Positions 40,409 through 50,105 of a stretch of DNA of 64,000 nt are shown here, one piece after another; positions within the stretch are counted from its first letter, which is position 1, and every line of letters starts with the position of its first letter. The position numbers and the translations under genes are program-made. The notes under the pieces are model-generated. The model saw nothing but the letters and a program-made list of their open reading frames with translations, was not told the origin of the DNA and ran no database searches. This DNA comes from Fibrobacteraceae bacterium (GTDB lineage: Bacteria > Fibrobacterota > Fibrobacteria > Fibrobacterales > Fibrobacteraceae). Location of the stretch: the NCBI GenBank assembly GCA_017631885.1, contig JAGBSH010000002.1:1-64000 (forward strand), read 5' to 3'.

Positions 40409-40432
40409 AAAGCCTTCCCGAAAGAAGGCTTT
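40409..40432 (-). terminator. Terminator after gyrA
   Basis: AAAGCCTTC and GAAGGCTTT form a 9-bp stem with a 6-nt loop. Read on the minus strand it ends in TTTTTTAG. Confidence 0.75.
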
Positions 40433-40449
40433 AAAAAGCTGATGAAAAT

Positions 40450-43116
40450 TTATTCTTCTGCAGTAGTTTCAGAATCTTCTTGAGCTACTATTTCACTTGA
40501 AGAAGAATCTACTGTTTCTTGAAATGATTCTTGTGAAGCAACTGCATCTTGTTCTAAATCTTCAACACTTGGCAAAGCTGTCGCATCTTGAACAGAATCA
40601 CCTTCTCTTAATGTAATCACTTTTACACCTTGAGAAACACGACCTGTTACACGAACGCCATCGGCTGCAGTTCTAATAACTTGACCTTCGCGGCTAGTAA
40701 TAATCAAATCGTAATCATCAGCAACGCTTTCTACAAAAACAGCTTCACCTGTTTTTTCTGTGATATTTAAGTTTTTAACACCTTTACCACCACGTCTTGT
40801 AATACGATACTCACCAGGTTCCGTACGTTTGCCATAACCATTTTCTGTAAGGGTCAAAACTTTATTTTCTGATTTCAACCAAAGAAGCGAAATCACTTCG
40901 TCGCCAGCAGAAAGTTTTATGCCACGAACCCCATGAGTACCTCTGCCCATAGCACGACAAGCTTTTATTGAGAATGTTATTGCCTGACCTTTTTTAGTGG
41001 CAAGCATTAACAAATCGTTTCCGATAGGTTGTTTTTCCTTTACAGAATCGTCATTGTCTGAAGAATCATCATCAAGTTCTTCTTCAGAAAGATTATCATC
41101 TTCTGTTTCAGAAACATTCTGCTGTGCTTCGTATTCTTCTTGTGTGAAACCAACCAATTGGACTTTTACCAATTCATCATCTTCATCAAGAGAAATAGCA
41201 TTCACACCACCTTTTCTTGGATTTGAGAAAAGTTTGAGATCCATTTTATTGATAACGCCTTTCTTTGTTGCAAAGACAAGACAGAAATAGCCTTCGAATT
41301 TACGAACAGGAACAATGGCAGAAACCTTTTCACCTTCTGTAAGTTCAATGAAGTTTACAATCGGACGACCTTTTCCGTTACGTGTTCCTTCTGGCAAGCG
41401 ATAAACTTTTGTCCAATAAGCACGACCTTTATTAGAGAATATCAAAAGGTAACTATGTGTACTTGCCGTAAAGATTTGTTCTACGTTATCTTCTTCTTTA
41501 AGTTTTGCGCCAATGATTCCTTTACCGCCACGATTTTGTGCTTTAAATGTATCAATTGGCAAACGACGAATATAGCCTTCTTTACTTAAAGTTATAACTT
41601 GTTCTTCTTCTGTCAAAAGGTCTTCATAATCAAAATCTTCTACATTATCTTCGATAGAAGTGCGGCGTTCATCGCCATATTTTTGAGTCACTTCATCAAG
41701 GCGTTGCAAAAGAATTTCAATTTGGCGTTCGCGTCTTGCAAGAATATCTTCTAATTCTTCAATATAAGCTTGAAGTGTTTTATATTCGTTCTGCAATTTT
41801 TCACGTTCCATGCCAGTGAGGGCACCAAGAGTCATATTCACAATAGCTTGAGCCTGAACATCATCTAAGTTAAAACGTTCAATCAAAGCAAGCTTTGCAG
41901 CATCTCTTGACTCTGCAGCTCTGATAAGAGAGACAACTTCATCGATATTATCTTGAGCAATAAGCAAGCCTTCAATAATATGCTGGCGATCTTTTGACTT
42001 TTTAAGTTCAAACTGAGATTTTCTGATAATGACTTCTACACGGTGTTCAATGTAATGAGAAATCAAATCTTTTAAAGGAAGAACTTTTGGTGTTTTATTT
42101 ACCAATACAAGGTTATTAATGCTAAATGTATCTTGTAATTGAGTGTACTTGTAAAGGTTATTCAAAACAACTTCAGAATCATAACCTTTTTTAAGTTCAA
42201 TAACTACGCGAATATCCTTTTTAGATTCATCGCGTAAATCGCTGATTCCTTCTAACTTTTTATCGCGAACAAGTTCTGCTATTTTTTTGACAAGCATTGC
42301 TTTGTTCACCATGTAAGGAATTTCTGTAACAATCAAACGGACACGGCCATTTTTGTCTTCTTCTGTAGAAACTTTTGCACGAACGCGAACTTTACCAGAA
42401 CCTGTTAAATAAGCATCACGAATACCAGCACGGCCACAAATTGTTGCACCTGTAGGGAAATCCGGACCACTTACGTATTGGAGCAATTCTTCTCCTGAAA
42501 TTTCTGGATTTTCACACACGGCATGAATTGCTTTAGTAATTTCTATCAAGTTGTGTGGAGCCATAGAAGTAGCCATACCCACAGCAATACCTGTAGAACC
42601 ATTTATCAACAAGTTCGGAAGAACTGACGGCAAGACTTCTGGTTCTTCTAACGAGGCGTCGTAGTTAGGAACCATATCGACTGTATCTTTATCCAAATCT
42701 TCAAGCATCAACTCACCAAGAGTTGCCAGTTTGGCTTCGGTATAACGCATTGCTGCTGCACTATCGCCATCAATAGAACCAAAGTTTCCTTGCCCGCGAA
42801 CAATCGGATAACGCAAGGAGAAATCTTGTGTCATACGCACAAGCGTATCATAAATAGCAGCATCACCATGTGGGTGGTACTTACCCATCACTTCACCGAC
42901 AATGCGCGCAGACTTCATCGTTTTTGCACTGGAATGTGCACCGACCTTATGCATGCCAAACAAAACGCGGCGGTGAACGGGCTTAAAGCCATCACGAACA
43001 TCTGGGAGTGCTCTTGCAACAATAACACTCATAGAATAACGCAAGTAAGCATCTTGCATATCCACTTCAATATTTGAAGTATATTGCGAACCGGGTAAAT
43101 AAGTTTGTTCTGACAT
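40450..43116 (-). CDS. gyrA: DNA gyrase subunit A
   Basis: GyrA (888 residues) is the breakage-reunion subunit of gyrase. Residues 1-500 hold the catalytic part, with MRYTEAKLA and active Tyr 125; the quinolone region reads HPHGDAAIYDT, with Ala 86 where E. coli has Ser 83 and Asp 90 equal to Asp 87. The C-terminal six-bladed domain contains the gyrase box variant QNRGGKG, with an acidic insertion (about 660-690, DNLSEEELDDDSSDNDD) and an acidic Ser-rich tail. The box indicates gyrase rather than ParC. It starts two bases after surE. Confidence 0.96.
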   Translation of the reverse strand: MSEQTYLPGSQYTSNIEVDMQDAYLRYSMSVIVARALPDVRDGFKPVHRRVLFGMHKVGAHSSAKTMKSARIVGEVMGKYHPHGDAAIYDTLVRMTQDFSLRYPIVRGQGNFGSIDGDSAAAMRYTEAKLATLGELMLEDLDKDTVDMVPNYDASLEEPEVLPSVLPNLLINGSTGIAVGMATSMAPHNLIEITKAIHAVCENPEISGEELLQYVSGPDFPTGATICGRAGIRDAYLTGSGKVRVRAKVSTEEDKNGRVRLIVTEIPYMVNKAMLVKKIAELVRDKKLEGISDLRDESKKDIRVVIELKKGYDSEVVLNNLYKYTQLQDTFSINNLVLVNKTPKVLPLKDLISHYIEHRVEVIIRKSQFELKKSKDRQHIIEGLLIAQDNIDEVVSLIRAAESRDAAKLALIERFNLDDVQAQAIVNMTLGALTGMEREKLQNEYKTLQAYIEELEDILARRERQIEILLQRLDEVTQKYGDERRTSIEDNVEDFDYEDLLTEEEQVITLSKEGYIRRLPIDTFKAQNRGGKGIIGAKLKEEDNVEQIFTASTHSYLLIFSNKGRAYWTKVYRLPEGTRNGKGRPIVNFIELTEGEKVSAIVPVRKFEGYFCLVFATKKGVINKMDLKLFSNPRKGGVNAISLDEDDELVKVQLVGFTQEEYEAQQNVSETEDDNLSEEELDDDSSDNDDSVKEKQPIGNDLLMLATKKGQAITFSIKACRAMGRGTHGVRGIKLSAGDEVISLLWLKSENKVLTLTENGYGKRTEPGEYRITRRGGKGVKNLNITEKTGEAVFVESVADDYDLIITSREGQVIRTAADGVRVTGRVSQGVKVITLREGDSVQDATALPSVEDLEQDAVASQESFQETVDSSSSEIVAQEDSETTAEE

Positions 43117-43118
43117 TG

Positions 43119-43889
43119 CTATCCTTCCATTGATAAATTAAAATCGATTTGTTGCAAACGTTCTAATTCTTTAAGAGACGTCTGGTCCACCTGGTGTGGT
43201 GTAACTACAATAAAGCCTTTTGAAAGTTTATAATCATCGGAATCTGTTTTTGCGTTTAAGTAATCCTTTTCACCTTCCAAAAAATATTTTCCTTCACGCA
43301 TTACATAATGGTCTGAAAACATTCCACAACCCATTGTTGTGACAGACACACCAGCAAAAGAAACACTATCCAAAGGGAAATTCACATTCCAAAAAGTCCC
43401 TAATGGCATATTTTCAAAAAGTTTTTCTTCAATAACTTTCTTTACAAAAGAAACGACAAGTGGCATACGATTTTCATTTCTTTCAGAAAGCGAAAGAGCT
43501 ATCGCAGGAACGCCCCAAAGACAAGCTTCTCTAGCCCCTGCCACTGTTCCAGAATAAAGCGAAGAAACACCTGCATTTTCACCTAAATTCACGCCCGAAA
43601 GAACTAGCGTTGGCATAGTAGAACATAAATTTTCAGTAATCGCTAATTTAACACAATCTGCCGGTGTGCCAGAAACCGAATACATTACAAAAGGTTCTCT
43701 CTGAATGGTGTTAAGTGAAAGCCCTTCGCCACAAGTAAAAGCCTGAGAAATCCCACTACGTTCTCTATCCGGAGCAACTACAACAACTTCAGCAATAGAT
43801 GATATTTCTTTTGCAAGAGAATACAACGAAGCACTATGAACACCGTCGTCATTTGTAATTAAAATCCGAATTTTTTGGGAATTTTCCAT
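43119..43889 (-). CDS. surE: 5'-nucleotidase SurE
   Basis: SurE (256 residues) is a metal-dependent phosphatase of nucleoside monophosphates linked to stationary-phase survival. The metal site is ITNDDGVHSASL, with VAPDRERSG and SGTPADCVKLAI and SGVNLGENAG following, all canonical. The ATG at 43889 places the first strand correctly; a TTG at 43931 would add 14 residues and cannot be ruled out. gyrA follows two bases later. Confidence 0.94.
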   Translation of the reverse strand: MENSQKIRILITNDDGVHSASLYSLAKEISSIAEVVVVAPDRERSGISQAFTCGEGLSLNTIQREPFVMYSVSGTPADCVKLAITENLCSTMPTLVLSGVNLGENAGVSSLYSGTVAGAREACLWGVPAIALSLSERNENRMPLVVSFVKKVIEEKLFENMPLGTFWNVNFPLDSVSFAGVSVTTMGCGMFSDHYVMREGKYFLEGEKDYLNAKTDSDDYKLSKGFIVVTPHQVDQTSLKELERLQQIDFNLSMEG

Positions 43890-43968
43890 TACTTGAAAAG
43901 ATAGAAAAATCACAGATTTTTTTCTAAACAAATCCCAGTTTTTTACGTATCAATTCTACATTTTTAGC

Positions 43969-44721
43969 ATGTATCCAGAACACAAATTCAATGCTATGTC
44001 ACAGACTGCAAAAGCCAAAAGAATGGCAGAACTTTTGCGTGTAATTATTTTACAACTCGGCTCTGATATAGCAAGAGCAAAACGCGAATACGAAACATAC
44101 GCCACCTACATGAATTACTCTCAAGAAAGGCATCTTGAAGGCAAAAATCAGGCGCAATTAATTGATTTATACAAGACTTTCCGCTCTGAAGCAGGGCTTT
44201 CTTTTGAACGCGACGTTTATTTAGAACAAGAACCTGGAGACAGATTAGAAGCAAAAGAAAATTCTATTCCTTTTGCCGTTCTTGCTCACAATTTAAGAAG
44301 CGCTTTTAACGTCGGTTCTATAATCCGAAGCACAGATTGTTTTGGCTTAGAAGCTGTTCACTTGAGTGGTTACAGTGCATCGACAGAACATGTAACCGTA
44401 AAAAGTGCTGCAAGAGGGTGTCAGGAATGGATTTCTATAAAACGCTGGGAAAGTCCAATGGATTGCATCCGTTTTCATAAAGAAAACGGATATTCTATAA
44501 TCGCCTTAGAAACAGGCGAAGATATTCCTGACATATCTCATGTAACATGGCCTAAAAAAGGACTAATTATTCTTGGAAACGAAGAACTAGGAATTTCTCC
44601 TGAACTTATGGCAGAAGCAGACTTTAAAGTCACTATTCCTATGTGTGGAAGAAAAGCTAGCATGAACGTAGCCGGAGCTTTTGCTATAACTGCATTTTGC
44701 ATTAGAAGTTGTCAAAAATAA
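43969..44721 (+). CDS. TrmH/SpoU-family RNA methyltransferase
   Basis: A 250-residue SPOUT methyltransferase that modifies the ribose of rRNA or tRNA. The three family motifs are present: NLRSAFNVGSIIRSTDCFG, GLIILGNEELGIS and IPMCGRKASMNVAGAFAIT. The 80-residue N-terminal helical extension is not like TrmH proper. It is divergent from surE. Target nucleotide unknown. Confidence 0.92.
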   Translation: MYPEHKFNAMSQTAKAKRMAELLRVIILQLGSDIARAKREYETYATYMNYSQERHLEGKNQAQLIDLYKTFRSEAGLSFERDVYLEQEPGDRLEAKENSIPFAVLAHNLRSAFNVGSIIRSTDCFGLEAVHLSGYSASTEHVTVKSAARGCQEWISIKRWESPMDCIRFHKENGYSIIALETGEDIPDISHVTWPKKGLIILGNEELGISPELMAEADFKVTIPMCGRKASMNVAGAFAITAFCIRSCQK

Positions 44722-44844
44722 ATTCAATAAAATGGATTTAAACAACCCATCTTATAAAAATTTGATGCGTTTTTTTAAAGTTTTTATAGATTCAAAAGAA
44801 GGACTCCTTTCGAAAAATTATGGCCTTGATTTCGGGAGATTATT

Positions 44845-46605
44845 TTGAATTTGCCACAGTCTTTACCTGCTTTGTTTTATAGTGTTTGTAAATCTCCAGA
44901 CACTTTTTCTTGGCATTATAAAAAAAATGGTGCGTGGCTAACTTTTTCAAATCAAGAGCTCCTTTTTCGCTTAAAAAACATTTATTTTGCTTTTAAAAAT
45001 TCAGGCATTTCAAAAGGCATGAATATTGCCTTAATGCTTAAAAATTCTCCGGACTGGATTCTGTGTGATTTAGCTATACAATTATGCGGTGCGATTACCG
45101 TTCCTTTTTTCCCAAATTTAGCCGAAGAAAATTTTCTCTACCAGAAACAGGATTCTAATATTGATTTTCTCATTTTAGAATCAGAAGAATTTATTGATTT
45201 CGATTTAAGAGAAAAACTTTCATTATTTGCCCAGATAATTCAACTTGAAAAAACAGATTTGGTTCGGCAGAACACACTTTTTTTAGAAGATTTGATTTCT
45301 TTGAATACAAATATGGATTCAAAAGAAAAAACTTTAGAATTTGAACAAGCTATAGAATCTATTTTAACAAATTCTCTTTTTTCAATTATTTATACAAGTG
45401 GTTCAACAGGATTTCCTAAAGGCGTAGAACTGACTCATGAAAATATGCTTTCTCAATTTGAGTCACTTCAAGAAGTTGTTTCTCTTTCACAAAAAGATAA
45501 AGCCTTATCCATTTTACCATTGGCTCATATTTTTGAACGAATGACTATTTACTTTTTGCTTTCTTGCAAAACATCAATTTACTTTGGAGACGACCCAAAA
45601 CAATTAGCCATTCTTCTCAAAGAATCCACTCCATCTTTAATAACCGTTGTTCCAAGATTATTAGAACGGGTTTACGAAAAAATTCAGAAATTAACTATTA
45701 CGACCCCATACCCTAAAAAGTTTTTATTAAAAAAAGCTATCCGCTGGGCACAAACACACGACCCACAAAAGCCAACAAATTTTTTAGGAAAAATTTACGA
45801 CTCTTTAATTTTTAGTAAAATCAGAACGCTTTTCGGTAACAACCTTTCTTATGTCATTTCAGGGAGTTCCGCTTTAAACAAAAATGTTTGTCGCTTCTTT
45901 TTAAACGCCGGGATTCCTATTTACGAAGGTTATGGCATGACAGAATGTTCCCCAGTCATCACATTAAATGCCGAAGAAAAAGGCCGGCCTGGCTCTGTGG
46001 GGCTACCTTTAAAACATTTAGAATTAAAACTTTCTCCGGAAAATGAAATTCTCGTTAAAGGAAAAAGCGTTTTTAAAGGCTATCACAATCTGCATGATAA
46101 AAACAACCTATTCTTTACCGAAGATGGTTTCTTTCATACCGGCGACCAAGGATTTTTGGGCGAAAATGGACAACTTTATTTAACGGGTCGCATTAAAGAA
46201 ATGCTAAAAACAAGTACCGGTAAATACGTTTCTCCAACACCTATTGAAGAAGACCTCTGCAAAAGTTCTTTAATTACTTCAGCTTGTATTATAGCCAATA
46301 ATCGTAAATACGTTTCTGCCTTGCTTTTTTTAAACCCAGAAGCAGCTATGGACTTTTTAAAAATACCAAAAGAAGAATTCCAAATAGAAAAAGCTTTGCA
46401 ATCAAAACGCATTAACGAAAGTCTAAAAAAACTCATTCAAAAAACAAACCATCACTTAAATCATTGGGAACAAATCAGGCGGTGGGTTCTTCTTCCAGAC
46501 ACACTTTCTGCAGAAAGTGGTTTACTCACACCGACCTTAAAAGTAAGACGTCGCGAAATTGAAAAGCAATTTATTGAAGAAATTAATTCACTTTATTTAG
46601 AATAA
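44845..46605 (+). CDS. Long-chain acyl-CoA synthetase, AMP-binding
   Basis: A 586-residue adenylate-forming enzyme. It has IYTSGSTGFPKGVELTHEN (P-loop), GYGMTECSPVITLNAEEKG, and HTGDQGFLGENGQLYLTGRIKEML with the final Lys in KYVSPTPIEEDLC. Similarity is to long-chain fatty acid ligases that activate fatty acids for lipid synthesis or degradation. The start is TTG with GGGAG six bases upstream. It stands 120 bp after the methyltransferase and is convergent with the next pair of genes. Confidence 0.93.
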   Translation: MNLPQSLPALFYSVCKSPDTFSWHYKKNGAWLTFSNQELLFRLKNIYFAFKNSGISKGMNIALMLKNSPDWILCDLAIQLCGAITVPFFPNLAEENFLYQKQDSNIDFLILESEEFIDFDLREKLSLFAQIIQLEKTDLVRQNTLFLEDLISLNTNMDSKEKTLEFEQAIESILTNSLFSIIYTSGSTGFPKGVELTHENMLSQFESLQEVVSLSQKDKALSILPLAHIFERMTIYFLLSCKTSIYFGDDPKQLAILLKESTPSLITVVPRLLERVYEKIQKLTITTPYPKKFLLKKAIRWAQTHDPQKPTNFLGKIYDSLIFSKIRTLFGNNLSYVISGSSALNKNVCRFFLNAGIPIYEGYGMTECSPVITLNAEEKGRPGSVGLPLKHLELKLSPENEILVKGKSVFKGYHNLHDKNNLFFTEDGFFHTGDQGFLGENGQLYLTGRIKEMLKTSTGKYVSPTPIEEDLCKSSLITSACIIANNRKYVSALLFLNPEAAMDFLKIPKEEFQIEKALQSKRINESLKKLIQKTNHHLNHWEQIRRWVLLPDTLSAESGLLTPTLKVRRREIEKQFIEEINSLYLE

Positions 46606-46609
46606 ATTT

Positions 46610-47326
46610 TTAAAAGCGAACAGAAAAATCTATCCCACGTTCTCCTTCTAATCCAATACGCGGAGAAACATCTAAAGATGAAAAACCAGAAGAAGAGGTG
46701 GCTCGATAAATACGCATCGTGTTTAAAACAGAAGCTATTCTATTAACGACAAGAGCTCCGACAGCTATTTGAAAAACCATACGCGAAATACGATAATTCC
46801 CTAAAAGATCTTTATAATGTTCTTTACGGCTTGTGGTTTCTGGATTATCACTTGAACCCCAATCCCAATCAATAGATGCTTTAAATTCTGAATCTATTGC
46901 TTTACCAGCACGTAACATAGCCTGATTATAATTTTCAGAATCATCTGGAGAAGAATTCTGCCCCTTTACACCAGAACGACTTCGATAATCCCCAACTGCA
47001 TTCAATAAAGACATTTTTTTAGAAGATGTGTTTAAGCCTGCATAACGAGAGGCATAATTATGCGCACTTGTAATATAACGTTCACCAACAATATAAGACA
47101 CAATGGTTGTCATCCAAAGAGAAGCATCAACCCACACAAATGGGCGCGTATAAGAAGATTCTCCAAGATAAAGTTCCCCCATACCAGGCAAAAGCGCTGA
47201 AGCTCCTAAAGCCAGTGGCATACTTTTTCCACTATTTCTTGTTATATCAGAATCAACAGAAACAACAGTTTGTGCACTAAGCAAAACTGGCAACAAGAAA
47301 ATAAATAGCAATGCCCTACAGGACAT
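46610..47326 (-). CDS. Exported protein, second of a tandem paralogous pair
   Basis: A 238-residue protein with signal peptide (ending LLSAQ). GASALLPGMGELYLGESSYTR matches the LPGxGxLYxG motif of the upstream neighbour, and both then show a hydrophobic stretch and a long helical region, so they are related by duplication. The motif resembles DUF5683-type proteins. The ATG at 47326 overlaps the neighbour's stop (TAATG) and follows GGAG. Function unknown; an envelope role is likely. Confidence 0.75.
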   Translation of the reverse strand: MSCRALLFIFLLPVLLSAQTVVSVDSDITRNSGKSMPLALGASALLPGMGELYLGESSYTRPFVWVDASLWMTTIVSYIVGERYITSAHNYASRYAGLNTSSKKMSLLNAVGDYRSRSGVKGQNSSPDDSENYNQAMLRAGKAIDSEFKASIDWDWGSSDNPETTSRKEHYKDLLGNYRISRMVFQIAVGALVVNRIASVLNTMRIYRATSSSGFSSLDVSPRIGLEGERGIDFSVRF

Positions 47327-48807
47327 TAAAAACTCCAATACGCATTTAAAACGGTTGCTCTTTCTCCACGGAATGGAACTATATAACCTTCAAGGTGCAT
47401 TTTATCCCACCAGGATAATTTTTCTTCGTAAAGTGTTTTATTGTGAGCGTTTGCTGTTAATGCAGCATCCAATGCAGAAACAAGATGATTTAAAATAATT
47501 CCACCAAAGAACCAAGCTTGTAAATCAGCATAATCATTTGCTTTTGAACGCATGGAACGGTATTTTTTCTGAGCAGAAGATTCACCAAGTTTTACAAATT
47601 CTGCATTCGGGTCATCTAAATCCAAATCAGATGGCAATGTTTCATTTTCAACATCTATCCAACCAAGAACATATTGTTCTCTAGAAATCTGTTGGTAAAA
47701 ATCTCCAGCATCATAAAGTTTAATCTTTTCTAAATCTTCTCCAAGTGTTTTACCTGAAGTAAAGCGATTTGTATGGTTTGCATCGTTATAAAACGCTTTA
47801 TCACTTGTATAACAGCCATTAGAAGTTGCTTTTCCATAAATAGATTCACAATAAACTTCTCTTGAATTCAAATAACGCAAGCGGAATGCATCTTCTTCTT
47901 CGGCTCCATCAAGTGCATAAAAAATATCATGCATTTTTTGTTCGTATGTTCCTATAGAGAAATTTTTCTTTGCAAATTTTTTGTACTTAGAAACCTGGTC
48001 ATTATATTTATGCACTGAATAATAATACCAACCACCCCAAAGTGCAGCTTCTAAAGCAAGATAAACGCCACCACGTACATTGGTAAAAGTTTTTCCGCCA
48101 ACATAAAGTTGCCCTGTTCCTGGGAGAACAAGTGACATAAACAATGCTTTACGCGGGCTCTTATAGCGGCCTTTGATTTCATCCATGCCATAAACTTTTG
48201 AAACTTTTACTGGACCTAAAATATCACGCCGGGAAACAGAAGACGAACTAGCAACACTAGAACTACTCAAAGTAGCTACTTGAATAGCAGAATCTACACT
48301 TGCAGAAGACGTTTCTAGAGAACTACTTGAAAGCGAATCAAGAACACTTGAAGAAGAAACTTGGCTACTTGAAGAAACTGCTTCTGAAGAACTAGAAACT
48401 AAAACTGAGGAACTTGATTCAAGAACACTTGAAGAAGAAACTTGACTACTTGAAGAAAATACTTCTGAAGAACTAGAAACTAAAGCTGATGAACTTGATT
48501 CAAGAACACTTGAAGAAGAAATCTGGCTACTTGAAGAAACTACTTCTGAAGAACTAGATACCAAAACTGAGGAACTTGATTCAAGAACACTTGAAGAAGA
48601 AATCTGGCTACTTGAAGAAACTACTTCTGAAGAACTAGAAACTAAAACTGAGGAACTTGATTCAAGAACACTTGAAGAAGAAACTTGACTACTTGAAGAA
48701 ACCTCGGCCGCATTTGCTTCGGCTTCAAATTCAGCAAATAAATCACGAACTTGAGCAAAGGAAACTACGGCAAATAAAAAACTAAAAAACGCAATATTTC
48801 GCAACAT
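47326..48807 (-). CDS. Exported protein with Ser-rich repeats and LPGTGQLY domain
   Basis: A 493-residue protein: signal peptide (1-18), a short acidic stretch, then about 120 residues of SSSS-punctuated linker built from 27-residue (81-bp) repeats, then a domain starting LFMSLVLPGTGQLYVGGKTF. The second half shares this motif with the downstream gene. Such poly-Ser linkers are common in secreted proteins of Fibrobacter. Function unknown. The repeat is likely to vary in copy number between strains. Confidence 0.8.
   Translation of the reverse strand: MLRNIAFFSFLFAVVSFAQVRDLFAEFEAEANAAEVSSSSQVSSSSVLESSSSVLVSSSSEVVSSSSQISSSSVLESSSSVLVSSSSEVVSSSSQISSSSVLESSSSALVSSSSEVFSSSSQVSSSSVLESSSSVLVSSSSEAVSSSSQVSSSSVLDSLSSSSLETSSASVDSAIQVATLSSSSVASSSSVSRRDILGPVKVSKVYGMDEIKGRYKSPRKALFMSLVLPGTGQLYVGGKTFTNVRGGVYLALEAALWGGWYYYSVHKYNDQVSKYKKFAKKNFSIGTYEQKMHDIFYALDGAEEEDAFRLRYLNSREVYCESIYGKATSNGCYTSDKAFYNDANHTNRFTSGKTLGEDLEKIKLYDAGDFYQQISREQYVLGWIDVENETLPSDLDLDDPNAEFVKLGESSAQKKYRSMRSKANDYADLQAWFFGGIILNHLVSALDAALTANAHNKTLYEEKLSWWDKMHLEGYIVPFRGERATVLNAYWSF
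48327..48699 (-). repeat. 81-bp coding tandem repeats
   Basis: About four and a half copies of an 81-bp unit, encoding SSSSQ(V/I)SSSSVLESSSS plus VLVSSSSEVV. Neighbouring copies differ at only a few bases, mostly at QV/QI, VLV/ALV and EVV/EVF/EAV positions, so the expansion is recent or homogenised. Confidence 0.85.
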
Positions 48808-48860
48808 GCCCTAAATTTAGCAAAAACAAACTTTCTAAAAAACAACAAAAAGAAAAAAGA

Positions 48861-48879
48861 AGAGGCTTAAACAGCCTCT
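48861..48879 (-). terminator. Terminator after rplI
   Basis: AGAGGCT and AGCCTCT form a 7-bp stem with a 5-nt loop, then on the minus strand TCTTTTTTC. It ends the ribosomal protein operon. Confidence 0.7.
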
Positions 48880-48908
48880 CCCCTTTTTTAAGTCCGTTTC
48901 AGAAAAAA

Positions 48909-49355
48909 TTAATTTTCAGCAACAACCCAGACTTTTACAGTAGCTGTAATGTCGCTAAAAACATTTACTGTTACAGAATAAACACCAAGTTGCTTAATAG
49001 GTTCTTCTAATTGAACCTGGCCGCGAGAAATCTTGATGCCTTGTAAAGTAATAGCTTCTGCAATATCAGCAGCGGAAACCGAACCATAAAGGCGTTCACC
49101 TTCTACAACGCGACGAGTCATATTAACTGTTACGAGAGAAAGTTTAGCAGCCATATCGCCAGCAGCAGCAAGTTCTTTTTGGAACTGAGCTTCCATAGCA
49201 GCACGGTTGCGTTCGATTTCTTTCTTTGCTTCCGGAGTTGCACGAATAGCAAGTTTTTTCGGGAAAAGGTAATTGCGAGCATAGCCGTCTTTTACTTTGA
49301 CTACGTCCAACATTTTACCTAAATACGGAACGTTCGCTTTAAGAATAATTTCCAT
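48909..49355 (-). CDS. rplI: Ribosomal protein L9
   Basis: L9 (148 residues) binds 23S rRNA near the L1 stalk. The N-terminal domain has VPYLGKMLDVVKVKDGYARNYLFPKKLA with the family signature, a long helix (about 42-75) links it to the C-terminal domain, which ends KVWVVAEN. It is the last gene of rpsF-rpsR-rplI. Confidence 0.97.
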   Translation of the reverse strand: MEIILKANVPYLGKMLDVVKVKDGYARNYLFPKKLAIRATPEAKKEIERNRAAMEAQFQKELAAAGDMAAKLSLVTVNMTRRVVEGERLYGSVSAADIAEAITLQGIKISRGQVQLEEPIKQLGVYSVTVNVFSDITATVKVWVVAEN

Positions 49356-49366
49356 CGTAATACTCC

Positions 49367-49618
49367 TTAGCGTAAGCTATCTGCAACAAATGGAAGAATA
49401 GCCATTTGACGAGCGCGCTTAATAGCTTCGTTCAACATACGTTGATACTTTGCACTCGTGCCGGAAATACGGCGAGGAATGATTTTACCGCGTTCATTGA
49501 TAAAACGACGAAGAGTCTTTTCATCTTTGTAATCAATAAAAGCGATTTTATTTTCAGTAAACCAGCAAGTTTTCTTGCGGCGAACGCGCGGTCCTTGTTT
49601 CTTTTCTTCGAAAGACAT
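49367..49618 (-). CDS. rpsR: Ribosomal protein S18
   Basis: S18 (83 residues) pairs with S6 on the small-subunit platform. [19 protein letters not shown] and [26 protein letters not shown] are the conserved blocks. The ATG overlaps the rpsF stop (TAATG). Confidence 0.97.
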   Translation of the reverse strand: MSFEEKKQGPRVRRKKTCWFTENKIAFIDYKDEKTLRRFINERGKIIPRRISGTSAKYQRMLNEAIKRARQMAILPFVADSLR

Positions 49619-49986
49619 TATTCAACCTCCGCATCTTCTGCATCAATCGGAGTGATTTCTTCCGAAGTCTGCACTTGATTTTGGTCATAAACGATTTCAG
49701 ACATTGGATAGTCAACAAGAGTCATCCAACGGAGAACGTTATCGTTTAACTTAAATGCTGCTTCCAAGGTAGAAACCACAGAGGATTCTGCCTTATAGTA
49801 GAAAATAACATAGAAGCCGTGAGTTTTTTTATTGATTTGGTAAGCCATTTTACGCTTGCCCCAATCGTCGCGACGGAGAATTTCGCCAGAAGCAACAATA
49901 GTGTCATTGATCTTTTGGATTTCTGCTTGAATAGCGTCGTCCGAGATCATAGCGTCGATGATTACCATCGTTTCGTATTGTCTCAT
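49618..49986 (-). CDS. rpsF: Ribosomal protein S6
   Basis: S6 (122 residues) with [17 protein letters not shown], the [20 protein letters not shown] block and a C-terminal acidic tail. The start at 49986 follows AAAGGGA; a longer frame from 50022 would begin inside the leader RNA. Confidence 0.97.
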   Translation of the reverse strand: MRQYETMVIIDAMISDDAIQAEIQKINDTIVASGEILRRDDWGKRKMAYQINKKTHGFYVIFYYKAESSVVSTLEAAFKLNDNVLRWMTLVDYPMSEIVYDQNQVQTSEEITPIDAEDAEVE

Positions 49987-50055
49987 TTTTAGTCCCTTTG
50001 GTCTATCGCCCGATAGCACCACGCTACCGGGAGGGGCTTAAGGAGTCCTTAAGCG
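49987..50055 (-). promoter_or_regulatory. Structured rpsF leader
   Basis: On the minus strand the leader forms two stems: GCTTAAGG-ACT-CCTTAAGC (50036-50054) and CCCGGTAGC-GTGGT-GCTATCGGG (50009-50031, one G-U pair). The S6:S18 complex is known to bind a leader hairpin upstream of rpsF in many bacteria to repress its own operon; this leader is a candidate. I cannot confirm the detailed motif. Confidence 0.55.
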
Positions 50056-50061
50056 TTGCTA

Positions 50062-50090
50062 AATTTAGCAAAACAAAAAATAATCGTCAA
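50062..50090 (-). promoter_or_regulatory. Promoter of the rpsF operon
   Basis: TTGACG (-35, 50085-50090) and TAAATT (-10, 50062-50067) are spaced by 17 bases on the minus strand, placing the start near 50055 just before the first leader hairpin. Confidence 0.7.
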
Positions 50091-50105
50091 TATAAGAGTC
50101 AGACA

